DNA of 63,856 bases from an uncultured Lysobacteraceae bacterium (GTDB taxonomy: Bacteria > Pseudomonadota > Gammaproteobacteria > Xanthomonadales > Xanthomonadaceae), in NCBI GenBank assembly GCA_946480825.1, contig CAMLLG010000014.1, forward strand, positions 1 to 63,856. The letters are read 5' to 3'. Below the pieces are notes generated by a model, which was not told the origin of the DNA, ran no database searches, and worked only from the letters and a program-made list of their open reading frames with translations. Shown one piece after another: positions 39,242 through 46,859 of the stretch. Positions within the stretch are counted from its first letter, which is position 1, and every line of letters starts with the position of its first letter. The translations under genes were made by a program, and so were the position numbers.

Positions 39242-39257
39242 TGGCACGGGTCGTGCG
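39242..39257 (+). promoter_or_regulatory. Sigma-54-like promoter upstream of hairpin and TrxR-like gene
   Basis: TGGCACG-GGTC-GTGCG. The -24 box is exact and the -12 box has G for the first T. The predicted start, 12 bases after the GC, is 39268, immediately before the hairpin at 39269-39334. The next coding start is 39475, so the leader would be about 207 bases. Confidence 0.65.
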
Positions 39258-39268
39258 TCTGCATGCCC

Positions 39269-39334
39269 AGATGCCCGTCGGCGAAAGCATCCGTTCGCGG
39301 GATGCGCACCTCCTCCTGCCGCCGACGGGCATCT
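39269..39334 (+). promoter_or_regulatory. Nested hairpin with anti-Shine-Dalgarno loop: structured leader or small RNA
   Basis: A perfect 15-base outer stem (39269-39283 with 39320-39334) encloses an inner stem GCATCC/GGATGC (39287-39292, 39300-39305) and a single-stranded stretch 39307-39317 reading CACCTCCTCCT. That stretch contains CACCTCCT, the 3' end of 16S rRNA that pairs with Shine-Dalgarno sequences. The stem begins at the predicted sigma-54 transcript start. No T-run follows the stem, so a 5' leader is as likely as a separate RNA. Confidence 0.45.
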
Positions 39335-39474
39335 CCTTCCACGACCCGCGAAGGCGTGCAGCAGCAGGGAAACGAATCCATGCTTCGTCCCATCCTCGTT
39401 CACGACCGCCGCGAATCTCCGCCCACGCGACCGCCGCATCGCCTCGTTCGCACATCGCGCATCCGGACGGACGC

Positions 39475-40365
39475 ATGCTGGATTGCCTGATCGTCGGCGG
39501 CGGTCCGGCGGGATTGACTGCGGGCATCTATCTCCGGCGCTTCCATCGCAGAACGCTCGTGATCGATGCGGGCGAAAGCCGCGCAGGATGGATACCGCGC
39601 AGCCACAACGTTCCCGGACATGCGGCCGGCATTCCCGGCGCCGGGCTGCTGGCGGATCTGCGCGCGCACGCGGACCGTTACGGTGTGCCCAGGCGCGCGG
39701 ACCGGATCGTCGCGCTGCATGCGGAGGATGGCGGCTTCCATGTCGTCGGCGAAGCCGGAAGGTGGCGGTCGAGGACGCTCGTGCTGGCCACGGGCGTGGT
39801 CGACCGCATGCCGGCGTTGCACGGATGGCGACGGGCCATCGCGACCGGCGTCGTACGCCTGTGCCCGGTCTGCGATGCCTACGAGGCCACCGGGCGTCGG
39901 ATCGCGGTCCTTGTCCGCGATGCCGGAGAGGCGCTCGCGCACGCGGCTTATCTCCGCACCTATTCGAATCGCGTCTGCGCCGCGATCGCGACGGCACGGG
40001 GCTGCGACGATGCATTCCTGCGCGAAGCCCGGCGCCTCGGCATCGACACGATGATGGAACCCACGCGGATCGCCCTGGGCGGACACGGATGCCTGCTGCA
40101 GGACGGCGCACGCACGGCGCACTTCGATCTGCTGTATGTGGCTCTCGGCGCCGATGCCCGATCGGATCTCGCCACCGCGCTCGGCGCGGAAACCGGCGAA
40201 CACGGAGAGCTGGTCGTCGATGCCCATATGCGCACGCGCGTTCCGGGGCTTTATGCGATCGGCGATGTCGCCGAAGGTCTGAATCAGATCTCCACCGCGA
40301 TCGGCCAGGCGGCGGTGGCCGCCTCCGCGATCCATCGACAACTCCCCTGGAATCCATATCCCTGA
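39475..40365 (+). CDS. Thioredoxin-reductase-like NAD(P)/FAD flavoprotein
   Basis: A 296-aa two-dinucleotide-binding flavoprotein. FAD is bound by LIVGGGPAGLTAGIYL (residues 4-19) and the late GLYAIGDVAEGLNQIS block. A redox pair CPVC (C130, C133) sits where thioredoxin reductases have CAxC. The NAD(P)H-binding GxGxxG region is degenerate (RRIAVLVRDAGEALAHA), so nicotinamide use is uncertain. The RxW motif group (AGWIPRSHNVPGH) resembles the thioredoxin-reductase-like family of unknown partner. ATG chosen at the FAD motif. No strong SD. The 362-base region before it holds the sigma-54 site and hairpin. Confidence 0.85.
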   Translation: MLDCLIVGGGPAGLTAGIYLRRFHRRTLVIDAGESRAGWIPRSHNVPGHAAGIPGAGLLADLRAHADRYGVPRRADRIVALHAEDGGFHVVGEAGRWRSRTLVLATGVVDRMPALHGWRRAIATGVVRLCPVCDAYEATGRRIAVLVRDAGEALAHAAYLRTYSNRVCAAIATARGCDDAFLREARRLGIDTMMEPTRIALGGHGCLLQDGARTAHFDLLYVALGADARSDLATALGAETGEHGELVVDAHMRTRVPGLYAIGDVAEGLNQISTAIGQAAVAASAIHRQLPWNPYP

Positions 40366-40467
40366 CACGTTCCGGCGAGTCGCTCATCGTGCGCTCGCCG
40401 CACCTTTCCCTCGAACATTCCGCAGGCGATCCGTGCGGTCACTGGCGTGACCGCACGGTCGCACGCT

Positions 40468-40659
40468 TCAGCGCTTGCTGCCGCTTTTGCCGCTGGAACC
40501 GCCGCTCTTGCTGCCGCTCGAGGAGCCGCTGCCGCTGCGGCTCGACGAACCGCCGCCGGACTCGCTCTTGCTGCCCGAGCCGCTCGAACTCTTCGAGCCG
40601 CTCTTTTCGTCGTCGCGCTTGGTGTGCTGGTTTTCGCCCTGGGGATTATTGTTCGGCAT
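40468..40659 (-). CDS. Small Ser/Gly/Lys-rich disordered protein
   Basis: A 63-aa protein starting MPNNNPQGENQHTKRDDEK and continuing almost only with Ser, Gly, Lys, Glu and Arg. No fold is expected. A sigma-54-like promoter lies 46 bases above the ATG at 40659, which supports it as a real gene. The composition resembles the tail of the KGG protein at 59732 and hydrophilin-type stress proteins. The reading frame continues upstream out of context, so the ATG is the best start. Confidence 0.65.
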   Translation of the reverse strand: MPNNNPQGENQHTKRDDEKSGSKSSSGSGSKSESGGGSSSRSGSGSSSGSKSGGSSGKSGSKR

Positions 40660-40704
40660 GTCTGCATTCCGGATGTTCGCCTCCCATCGAGGCATCGATG
40701 ATGA

Positions 40705-40720
40705 CGCACCGATCATGCCA
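40705..40720 (-). promoter_or_regulatory. Sigma-54-like promoter for the Ser-rich small protein
   Basis: Minus strand TGGCATG-ATCG-GTGCG. The -24 box is exact; the -12 box has the same G-for-T change as the site at 39242. The predicted start is near 40694, 35 bases above the ATG. Confidence 0.65.
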
Positions 40721-40922
40721 ACTTCGCGAGTCGCGATGCGCTTCGTTCGAACGTTTCGCATGCGTTGCGGACAGCGGATGAAATCCCGGGAAACACGGCG
40801 TTTCATGCGCTTCTCCGCATTCGAACACGTATCGGCGCGAACCGCGGCGCATGCGCCGACCGGGCAGAAAATTCCCGGATGAGGAAGAACGCGCCCGGCT
40901 TCAACCGGATCGCACGAGACGC

Positions 40923-40951
40923 AAAAAAAACGGGCTTCCGAAGAAGCCCGT
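40923..40951 (-). terminator. Rho-independent terminator of the BON-protein gene
   Basis: Minus strand: nine-base stem ACGGGCTTC/GAAGCCCGT with a four-base loop, then eight T. It lies 50 bases beyond the stop codon at 41001. Confidence 0.88.
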
Positions 40952-41000
40952 CGATATGGAACTCGGCGATCGCGTATCGCAGGCGATGCCGGATGCGTCG

Positions 41001-42302
41001 TCAGGTATTCGTGGTGCGGCTCGAACCGGACGACTGTCCGCTCTTGCCCGACGACTGCGTGCCCGACGACTGCGTGCCGGACGATTGCGCATTCGACGAT
41101 TGCGCGCCTGCAGCGGAAGCACCGGAAGACGATTTTCCGCCCGACGACGACAGTTCGGTTTTCTGCTTGTCGTCCTGTCCCTCGCGCTTGACCCGGATGC
41201 GGTTTTCGACATCCTTCACGCCCGAGCAGCGCTCGGCGAGATCCTCGGCGCGATGCTTCAGCCAGCGCTGCTCGACCGTGCCTTCCAGCGTGACCTCGCC
41301 GTTCTCCACGGTCACGGTGATGTCGCTGGCATCGATCATGTCGTCCTGCGCCAGCTTTTCGTTCAGGTCCTCGGTGATGCGCTCGTCGGAACGCGAGTAG
41401 TTCCGCGGTCCCTTGCCGCGATGGCTTTGGCGTCCCTGTCGATCGCCCTGATCCTGACCGCTTCGACCGTATTCGCCACGGCCCATGCCGCCTTCGTCCT
41501 GGCCGTAGCCGCTTTCGCCGTAAGCGCTCCGGCCATAGTTGCCTTGGCCATAGTTGCCTTGGCCATAGTTGCCTTGACCGTAGTTGCCTTGGCCGTAGCG
41601 GTCTTGACCATAACCGCTCTGGCCATAACCGCTTTGGCCATGATCGCCCTGAGCGTAACCGCTCTGGCCATAACCGCCCCGACCATGGTCGCTCTGGCGA
41701 TCGTCGTTCCGGCCAAAGCCGCTTACCCCGCTCAGACCATGGTTCTGTCCGCGACCCTCGCCATAGCCCTGGCTGCCGCTCTGCCCGTACGCGCTGCCCT
41801 GACCATAGTCGTTCGAACCATGAGCGCCGCCCTGGCCATACGTGCTCTGGCCGTAGCCGCTCCGGTTCATGCCTTCGCTGCGGTCGTAACCGCCGCCGCG
41901 ACCCATCGAACCGGAACCGTACTGTGCCTGCGCCTGACGACGCGCACCCGGCTGATTGCGGCCGTATTCGGACGCGTCTTCCGACGCGTAACCGCCGTAG
42001 CGGCCCGCATGCGATCCGCCGCCGGCCTGATCGTATTCCTGGCGCATGCGGCCGCCGCGCGAACCGCCGCTTTCCGAATAGTCGCGGCCGTAGCGCTGCT
42101 GGGAATACTCGTCCTGTTGCCACTGTTCGCCGGCGCCCTGTCCGCGCTCGTATTCGGCACGCGGATCGTCGTAGTCGGTGCCGCGATAACGCCCGCCCTG
42201 CGAGGACTGGAGGCGGCCATTGCGGTCGTCCTGATGGCGGGTCTGATTGTAATCGCGATCGTTACGATCGCGTCCGCCGCGGTTCTGGTACTCGTTTGCC
42301 AT
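41001..42302 (-). CDS. BON-domain protein with GYGQ-type low-complexity domain
   Basis: A 433-aa protein. Residues 1-300 are low-complexity, rich in Gly, Tyr, Gln, Ser, Arg and Asp, with many repeats of the type [GS]YGQ; a run of NYGQG units lies in the middle. Residues about 305-375 are a BON domain ([19 protein letters not shown], then [18 protein letters not shown]), a phospholipid- or polymer-binding module of OsmY-type proteins. A Ser/Gly-rich tail follows. No signal peptide, so it is probably cytoplasmic. ATG 42302 has AGGAGAACCGAT upstream. A perfect sigma-54 promoter lies about 240 bases above, and there is a terminator below. Confidence 0.88.
   Translation of the reverse strand: MANEYQNRGGRDRNDRDYNQTRHQDDRNGRLQSSQGGRYRGTDYDDPRAEYERGQGAGEQWQQDEYSQQRYGRDYSESGGSRGGRMRQEYDQAGGGSHAGRYGGYASEDASEYGRNQPGARRQAQAQYGSGSMGRGGGYDRSEGMNRSGYGQSTYGQGGAHGSNDYGQGSAYGQSGSQGYGEGRGQNHGLSGVSGFGRNDDRQSDHGRGGYGQSGYAQGDHGQSGYGQSGYGQDRYGQGNYGQGNYGQGNYGQGNYGRSAYGESGYGQDEGGMGRGEYGRSGQDQGDRQGRQSHRGKGPRNYSRSDERITEDLNEKLAQDDMIDASDITVTVENGEVTLEGTVEQRWLKHRAEDLAERCSGVKDVENRIRVKREGQDDKQKTELSSSGGKSSSGASAAGAQSSNAQSSGTQSSGTQSSGKSGQSSGSSRTTNT
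41531..41590. repeat. Four 15-base coding tandem repeats
   Basis: Four head-to-tail 15-base units (41531-41545 and onward) encode NYGQG in the BON protein. The first three are identical and the fourth has two changes. Near-identical units suggest recent expansion and possible length variation between strains. Confidence 0.85.
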
Positions 42303-42541
42303 ATCGGTTCTCCTGTTGTTGAGCCACGCTTTACCCGCACTCAGGCAGCGGGCGCCCAGATCGAGCACCTCGCTTCCGAGCGCTTTCATTTCGGATGTTC
42401 CGGTCGTTTTCTGTTCACGCACGAAAGTCACTCCTGTTTGAGGGTGGTTCGTCCCGGCCGCGAATCGGAATGGGTCGTCGGAGGATCGGCTCCGACGTTC
42501 CGCATGCGCGTTCGAAGGACTGCCGGGAGTGCGATGGAATG

Positions 42542-42557
42542 CGCAAGAGACGTGCCA
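42542..42557 (-). promoter_or_regulatory. Sigma-54 promoter for the BON-protein gene
   Basis: Minus strand TGGCACG-TCTC-TTGCG, an exact match. The predicted start is near 42531, leaving a leader of about 229 bases before the ATG at 42302. Confidence 0.8.
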
Positions 42558-42727
42558 GCCGCGAACGCCCGCGGCGACGCGACGCGCCGCATCGACGCGA
42601 TGACGCGATTGCGCGCACGTGCATTTATTTCCCGCGTACGCGACGACGTCGCGAGTGGATCGGCGCGCGTCGTGCATCGCGCGTGGCGCGATGCTTACGG
42701 AACGCATGCGTCCGCCACCCATGCTTC

Positions 42728-42743
42728 TGGCACGGATGTTGCG
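42728..42743 (+). promoter_or_regulatory. Sigma-54 promoter for the alcohol dehydrogenase gene
   Basis: TGGCACG-GATG-TTGCG, an exact match. The predicted start is near 42754, about 92 bases above the ATG at 42846. Confidence 0.82.
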
Positions 42744-42845
42744 CCGCATTGCGCGAGCAGACTCATGCGCGCGTACGCCCGCGGACACGCGCGCATGGAC
42801 GAGACAACGCGTCCGCACGGATCCAACAACGAGGAGAACACCGGA

Positions 42846-44009
42846 ATGAAAGCGCTCGTATGGCATGGGAAACACGATGTGCGCGTCGACGATGTCGCCG
42901 ATCCATCGCTGCAGAACGACGACGACATCGTCATCCGCGTGACCGCAACCGCGATCTGCGGCTCGGATCTGCATCTGTATCGCGGCAAGGTGCCCGGCAT
43001 GGAATCGGGCGACATCCTCGGGCACGAATTCATGGGCGTGATCGAGGATGTCGGCCCGGGCGTGACCCGGCTCAAGCGCGGCGATCGCGTCGTGGTGCCG
43101 TTCACGATCGCCTGCGGCGATTGCTTCTTCTGCGATCACGAACTGTTCGCCGCCTGCGAAACCACCAATCCCGGACGCGGCGCGCTCCTGAACGCGAAAG
43201 GCGTGCGTCCCGGCGCGGGCATGTTCGGCTATACCCATCTGTACGGCGGTTACGACGGCGGACAGGCCGAATTCGTGCGCGTGCCCAAGGCCGACAGCGG
43301 CCCCATCCGCATTCCCGACGGCATCGAGGACGAGCGCGTTCTGTTCCTGTCGGACATTCTGCCCACCGGTTATCAGGCGGTGCTGAATGCGGAAGTGCGT
43401 CCCGGCAGCACGGTCGCGATCTTCGGCGCCGGCCCGGTCGGATGCATGGCCGCGGCATGCGCTCGATTGAAGGGCGCGGAGCGCATCTTCGTGATCGACC
43501 ATCACGCTTTTCGCCTGCAGTACGTCCGCCAGCAGTACGATGCCGAAACGATCCACTTCGACGAGGTCGACGATCCCGCGGAATGGCTGATCGAACAGAC
43601 CTCGGGACGCGGCGTCGACGCCAGCATCGAAGCGGTCGGTTTCGAAGCCAAGGGCAGCATGGTCGAGACCGCCCTGACCACGATGAAGCTGGAAGGCTCC
43701 AGCGGCGTCGCGCTGCGCCAGGCCATCGCGGCGACCCGTCGCGGCGGCATCATCAGCGTGGCCGGCGTCTACGCCGGTTTCATCCACGGCTTCCTGTTCG
43801 GCGACGCGTTCGAGAAGGGACTCACGTTCCGGATGGGACAGACCCATGTCCAGAAATATCTGCCCGAGCTGCTGACGCTGGTCTGCGAAGGCCATCTGCG
43901 CCCGCACGAACTCATCAGCCATCGACTGCCGCTGTCCGAAGCCGCGCGCGGCTATGCGATGTTCGACGAGAAGCGCGAGCAGTGCCGCAAGGTCGTGCTG
44001 CGCCCTTGA
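42846..44009 (+). CDS. Zinc-dependent alcohol/formaldehyde dehydrogenase-like protein
   Basis: A 387-aa medium-chain dehydrogenase. Catalytic zinc ligands are in [11 protein letters not shown] and GHEFMG. The structural zinc site is the four-cysteine block [15 protein letters not shown] (about 97-112 with the next Cys). NAD(P) binding is by [16 protein letters not shown]. The long insertion and family features resemble glutathione-independent formaldehyde dehydrogenase-like proteins, often seen with stress genes. The exact alcohol or aldehyde is unknown. Single-gene unit under a sigma-54 promoter. Confidence 0.92.
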   Translation: MKALVWHGKHDVRVDDVADPSLQNDDDIVIRVTATAICGSDLHLYRGKVPGMESGDILGHEFMGVIEDVGPGVTRLKRGDRVVVPFTIACGDCFFCDHELFAACETTNPGRGALLNAKGVRPGAGMFGYTHLYGGYDGGQAEFVRVPKADSGPIRIPDGIEDERVLFLSDILPTGYQAVLNAEVRPGSTVAIFGAGPVGCMAAACARLKGAERIFVIDHHAFRLQYVRQQYDAETIHFDEVDDPAEWLIEQTSGRGVDASIEAVGFEAKGSMVETALTTMKLEGSSGVALRQAIAATRRGGIISVAGVYAGFIHGFLFGDAFEKGLTFRMGQTHVQKYLPELLTLVCEGHLRPHELISHRLPLSEAARGYAMFDEKREQCRKVVLRP

Positions 44010-44057
44010 AGCCGACCCTCCCCTGCGGCCGCGATGCGAACGTCGCGGCCGCAGCGA

Positions 44058-44714
44058 TCAGGTCCCCGTCTGCCGGTGCGGCGCCTCGACCGGCTTGGAC
44101 TGCGTGGAATTCCGCTCGCGCAGCACGATCGACAGCAGCACGATCGCGAGCACCGACACGAATTCGCTCTGCCAGTTCTGGAAGGATTCGAACCACAGTT
44201 GCGAATCCGCGAGATAGCCGACGAATCCGGGCGCAGGTTCGCCCTCGGCCAGACGTTCGTCCACGGCCTGCAGCCAACTCGCCCGCCAGTGGATCGCGAA
44301 CGACAGCCCGCACAGCGCGAACAGCGCGATCACGAGCGAATGCGCATACAACCGCAACCACCATCCGCCGCGCACCACCGGCCACGGTTCGGGTCCGGAA
44401 TCGATGCGTTCGGGCGGCTCCTCGCCCGGCAGGGCGCGCGACTCGGCCGAACCGCGCTGGCGCAGACAGGCCGTGAGCAGAATGTAGATGGCCATCTGCA
44501 GGAATTCGCTTTCCCAGTTCTCGAAGGTCGCCGATGCGAAATGCGGTTCGCGCACATACCCGACCCACGACACCGGCGCTTCGCCGCGGGATTCGCGCTC
44601 GCGGTTCAGGACAGACAGCCCGGCCGCGTACTGGCCGACGATGCTGCACAGGAACAGCGCTGCGAGCACCAGACTCAGCGCATTGTCCCGAAGGAAGCCG
44701 CGACGGGCGTTCAC
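44058..44714 (-). CDS. DUF6766-family membrane protein with internal duplication
   Basis: A 218-aa protein of two homologous halves. Each half has a membrane helix, a polar loop with a VGYV/VGYL strand, an F-E-(N/S)-W/F-Q-N-W-(E/Q)-SEF motif and a second helix ending in LRxR. The two copies (about 5-90 and 115-205) align over their length. The start is GTG at 44714, overlapping the stop of the ABC1 kinase gene by four bases (GTGA). DUF6766 proteins have no known function. Co-transcribed with the kinase under the promoter at 46432. Confidence 0.82.
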   Translation of the reverse strand: MNARRGFLRDNALSLVLAALFLCSIVGQYAAGLSVLNRERESRGEAPVSWVGYVREPHFASATFENWESEFLQMAIYILLTACLRQRGSAESRALPGEEPPERIDSGPEPWPVVRGGWWLRLYAHSLVIALFALCGLSFAIHWRASWLQAVDERLAEGEPAPGFVGYLADSQLWFESFQNWQSEFVSVLAIVLLSIVLRERNSTQSKPVEAPHRQTGT

Positions 44715-46396
44715 GGCGCGTCTCCGGACGCCTTGTCGCGCTTGCCCGCCCGGCGGTCGGTGATCAGCGCGCTGAGCACCAGCGCCGCGCCGATCAGGCC
44801 CGCGATCGCGAACAGCACCATGACGATCGTCGTGTAATCGGTGCCCGCGATGCTGCGATCGCCGCGCATCAGCATCGCCGATGCGATCACCAGCGATGCG
44901 GTGACGACGCCGGCGCTCACCCGATTGGCGATCTTCTGCAGATTCTCGATCAGCCTCGATTCCTCCAGACCCGCGATGCGCAGGCTCAACCGGTTCTCGG
45001 CGATCAGGCCCAGGCATTTCGACAGCTGTCCCGGCAGATCCTGCACGAGACGCTGGAGTTGCAGGGCGTCGCTGGTCAGGCGCGACGTCGACAGCGTGTC
45101 GCGCAGCCGGGTCATGATCACGCGTTCGAGATGGCGTTCGACGATCCGCCGGGTATCCAGCCCGGGATCCAGCGCCTGCACCACCGATTCGAGATTCATC
45201 AGCGTCTTGCCGAGCACGCTCAGCTCCGGCGGCGTACGCAGGCCGTGGCGCGCCGCCAGCCGCACCAGATCGAAGAACATGCGCCCTTCGGAAAACGCGT
45301 CCGATCCTGCGTGCGCGTGATAGCGGGCGATCGTGCGCGACACTTCGCGCCGATAACCGTCGGGATCGAAGTCGGGCAGGCGCGTCCCCATCCCGATCCC
45401 GGCCTCGGCCGCATCCTCGCCGCGACCGTCGACCGCGGCCAACAGCAGTTGCAGCAGTTCGCCGCGTCGCCGCGGCGCGATATGCGTGACCATGCCCAGG
45501 TCGAACACCGCCAGCCGCCCGTCGTTCGCCAGCAGCAGATTGCCCGGATGCGGGTCGGCATGGATGTCGCCATGGATGAACACCTGGTCGAGATAGGCGC
45601 GCAGCAGCGCTTCGGCCAGATCGGACATGTCGTGTTCGGTGCGACGCAGCGGCGGAATGTCCTGCACCCGCGTGCCGCGGACCAGGGTCATGGTCAGGAC
45701 CCGTCGCGAACAATAGTCGCGCAGCGGCGCGGGGACGTACAGCTGCGGATAGGCTTCGAAATGGGTCGCGAAGCGTTCGAGGTTGTCGGCTTCCTCGCGA
45801 TAGTCGAGCTCCGCCAGCACCATCATCCGGAATTCGTGGACCCACTCCGAAAAATGCAGGCGCCGGCCGAGGGTCGTGACCCGGTCGGCGGCGCGGGCGA
45901 TGCCCATCAGGATGTCGAGATCCTGCCCGATCTGCGCCTCCACGCCGGGACGCTGCACCTTCACCGCGACCTCGCGGCCGTCGCGCAGCGTCGCGCGATG
46001 GACCTGCGCGAGCGATGCGCTGCCGATCGGCTCGGGATCGATATCGGCGAACAGATGACCGACGCGCACGCCGAGTTCGGTTTCGATCTGCGACCGGGTG
46101 CTCTCGAAATCGACAGGCGCGACATCGCTCTGCATGCGTTCGAGGGCGGCCATGAAATCGGGCGGCACCATGTCGGGTCGCGTCGACAGCGCCTGACCGA
46201 TCTTGACGAAGGCCGGGCCCATCGCTTCGAGATCGCTCACGAACTGCTCCGGCGTGCCGGGCTCGCCCTCGGCGCTCGGCACTTCGGGCGTGGCGGATCC
46301 CGGCTCCGCGTCGAGGCCTGAAAAAATGCCTGCATTGCGGTAGCGGGCGAGGAACGCGGCGATGCGTACGGATCGGGCGGTGCCGGTCTCGTTCAT
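44711..46396 (-). CDS. ABC1/UbiB-family atypical kinase (AarF-like)
   Basis: A 561-aa member of the ABC1/ADCK/UbiB family. Seen are the family KxGQ motif (FVKIGQALSTRPDMVP), the Ala-rich loop (GSASLAQVHRATL), the VKVQRPG lysine, the catalytic HGDIHADPHPGNLL and the FDLGM metal-binding motif. Two C-terminal membrane helices lie at about 500-555. UbiB supports ubiquinone synthesis in E. coli; this copy lies in a stress block away from ubi genes, so it is more likely an accessory paralogue. ATG 46396 with GGAGAAAG upstream. Confidence 0.92.
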   Translation of the reverse strand: MNETGTARSVRIAAFLARYRNAGIFSGLDAEPGSATPEVPSAEGEPGTPEQFVSDLEAMGPAFVKIGQALSTRPDMVPPDFMAALERMQSDVAPVDFESTRSQIETELGVRVGHLFADIDPEPIGSASLAQVHRATLRDGREVAVKVQRPGVEAQIGQDLDILMGIARAADRVTTLGRRLHFSEWVHEFRMMVLAELDYREEADNLERFATHFEAYPQLYVPAPLRDYCSRRVLTMTLVRGTRVQDIPPLRRTEHDMSDLAEALLRAYLDQVFIHGDIHADPHPGNLLLANDGRLAVFDLGMVTHIAPRRRGELLQLLLAAVDGRGEDAAEAGIGMGTRLPDFDPDGYRREVSRTIARYHAHAGSDAFSEGRMFFDLVRLAARHGLRTPPELSVLGKTLMNLESVVQALDPGLDTRRIVERHLERVIMTRLRDTLSTSRLTSDALQLQRLVQDLPGQLSKCLGLIAENRLSLRIAGLEESRLIENLQKIANRVSAGVVTASLVIASAMLMRGDRSIAGTDYTTIVMVLFAIAGLIGAALVLSALITDRRAGKRDKASGDAP

Positions 46397-46425
46397 GGTC
46401 TTTCTCCGTGATGCGGTGTTCGCGA

Positions 46426-46457
46426 ATGCGTCGCAAGATGCGTGCCTTGCGACGCAT
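46426..46457. repeat. Perfect 12-base inverted repeat overlapping a sigma-54 promoter
   Basis: ATGCGTCGCAAG (46426-46437) and CTTGCGACGCAT (46446-46457) flank eight bases. The dyad spans the whole minus-strand promoter at 46432-46447, placing the -12 box in one arm. A protein bound here would compete with polymerase. Confidence 0.7.
46432..46447 (-). promoter_or_regulatory. Sigma-54 promoter for the ABC1-kinase/DUF6766 operon
   Basis: Minus strand AGGCACG-CATC-TTGCG, identical over 16 bases to the site at 36599. The predicted start is near 46421, 25 bases above the ATG. Confidence 0.78.
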
Positions 46458-46505
46458 GCCTGCGATGCATGTCTTCGCCGATGCCCGGGCCGTGCCGTGC
46501 CGTGC

Positions 46506-46521
46506 GATGGCACGCATGTTG
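46506..46521 (+). promoter_or_regulatory. Sigma-54 promoter for the SemiSWEET-like gene
   Basis: TGGCACG-CATG-TTGCT, an exact match including the final W. The predicted start is near 46532, 25 bases above the ATG at 46557. Confidence 0.84.
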
Positions 46522-46556
46522 CTGCGTGGTTTCCGACCTAGTTCGGAAACTCGCGC

Positions 46557-46841
46557 ATGACAGACATCCTGCAGCAGATCATCGGCTGGACGGCGTCGGC
46601 CGTATTGCTGATCACCCTCATCGCGCAGGTGAGGACCCAGTACCGGTCCGGAGCCACATCGGGGGTCTCGCGACGGCTTTTCGTCGGGCAAATCGCATCG
46701 AGCGTGGGCTTTCTGCTCTACAGCGTGCTGGTCGGAGATCGGGTGTTCGTCTTCACCAACGCCTGCATCCTGACGACCGCGATCGTCGGCGAGCTGGTGT
46801 ATCTGCGGAACCGCCGCGCCCGGAAGAGGCGCGGCGGGTAG
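46557..46841 (+). CDS. SemiSWEET/MtN3-like small membrane protein
   Basis: A 94-aa protein with three membrane helices (about 8-24, 42-60, 65-86), the size and layout of bacterial SemiSWEET half-transporters. The PQ of the PQ-loop is not conserved; the loop reads RTQYRSGATSGVSRRLF, which is the usual position of TxPQ and the serine-rich turn. Possible sugar or small-solute carrier as a dimer. It ends 18 bases before the end of the convergent katE gene. Confidence 0.75.
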   Translation: MTDILQQIIGWTASAVLLITLIAQVRTQYRSGATSGVSRRLFVGQIASSVGFLLYSVLVGDRVFVFTNACILTTAIVGELVYLRNRRARKRRGG

Positions 46842-46859
46842 GCGCACCCGATCGTTCCG

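Larger units (their letters stand above)
40660..41000. other. Intergenic region, 341 bases
   Basis: Holds the promoter of the small Ser-rich gene (40705-40720) and the terminator of the BON gene (40923-40951), both for the minus strand. The rest shows no supported gene. Confidence 0.5.
42303..42845. other. Divergent regulatory region, 543 bases
   Basis: Holds two exact sigma-54 promoters facing apart (42542-42557 minus, 42728-42743 plus). Midway between them is a perfect palindrome CGCGACG-A-CGTCGCG (42639-42653) next to an AT-rich patch (GCATTTATTT). This is the expected layout for an enhancer shared by two sigma-54 promoters. No gene is supported here. Confidence 0.5.

Noticed and set aside
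39113..39474. Open frames in the gap before the TrxR-like gene (for example 39119-39490)
   Set aside because: Arg-rich translations, no SD and no similarity; the region is better explained by a promoter and a structured RNA.
41531..41590. Short tandem repeats considered as a CRISPR-like array
   Set aside because: Units of 15 bases without spacers, in frame and coding for NYGQG.
42303..43922. Extension of the BON-protein frame far upstream, opposite the alcohol dehydrogenase gene
   Set aside because: The extension is antisense to a well-supported gene, and a strong SD and ATG exist at 42302.
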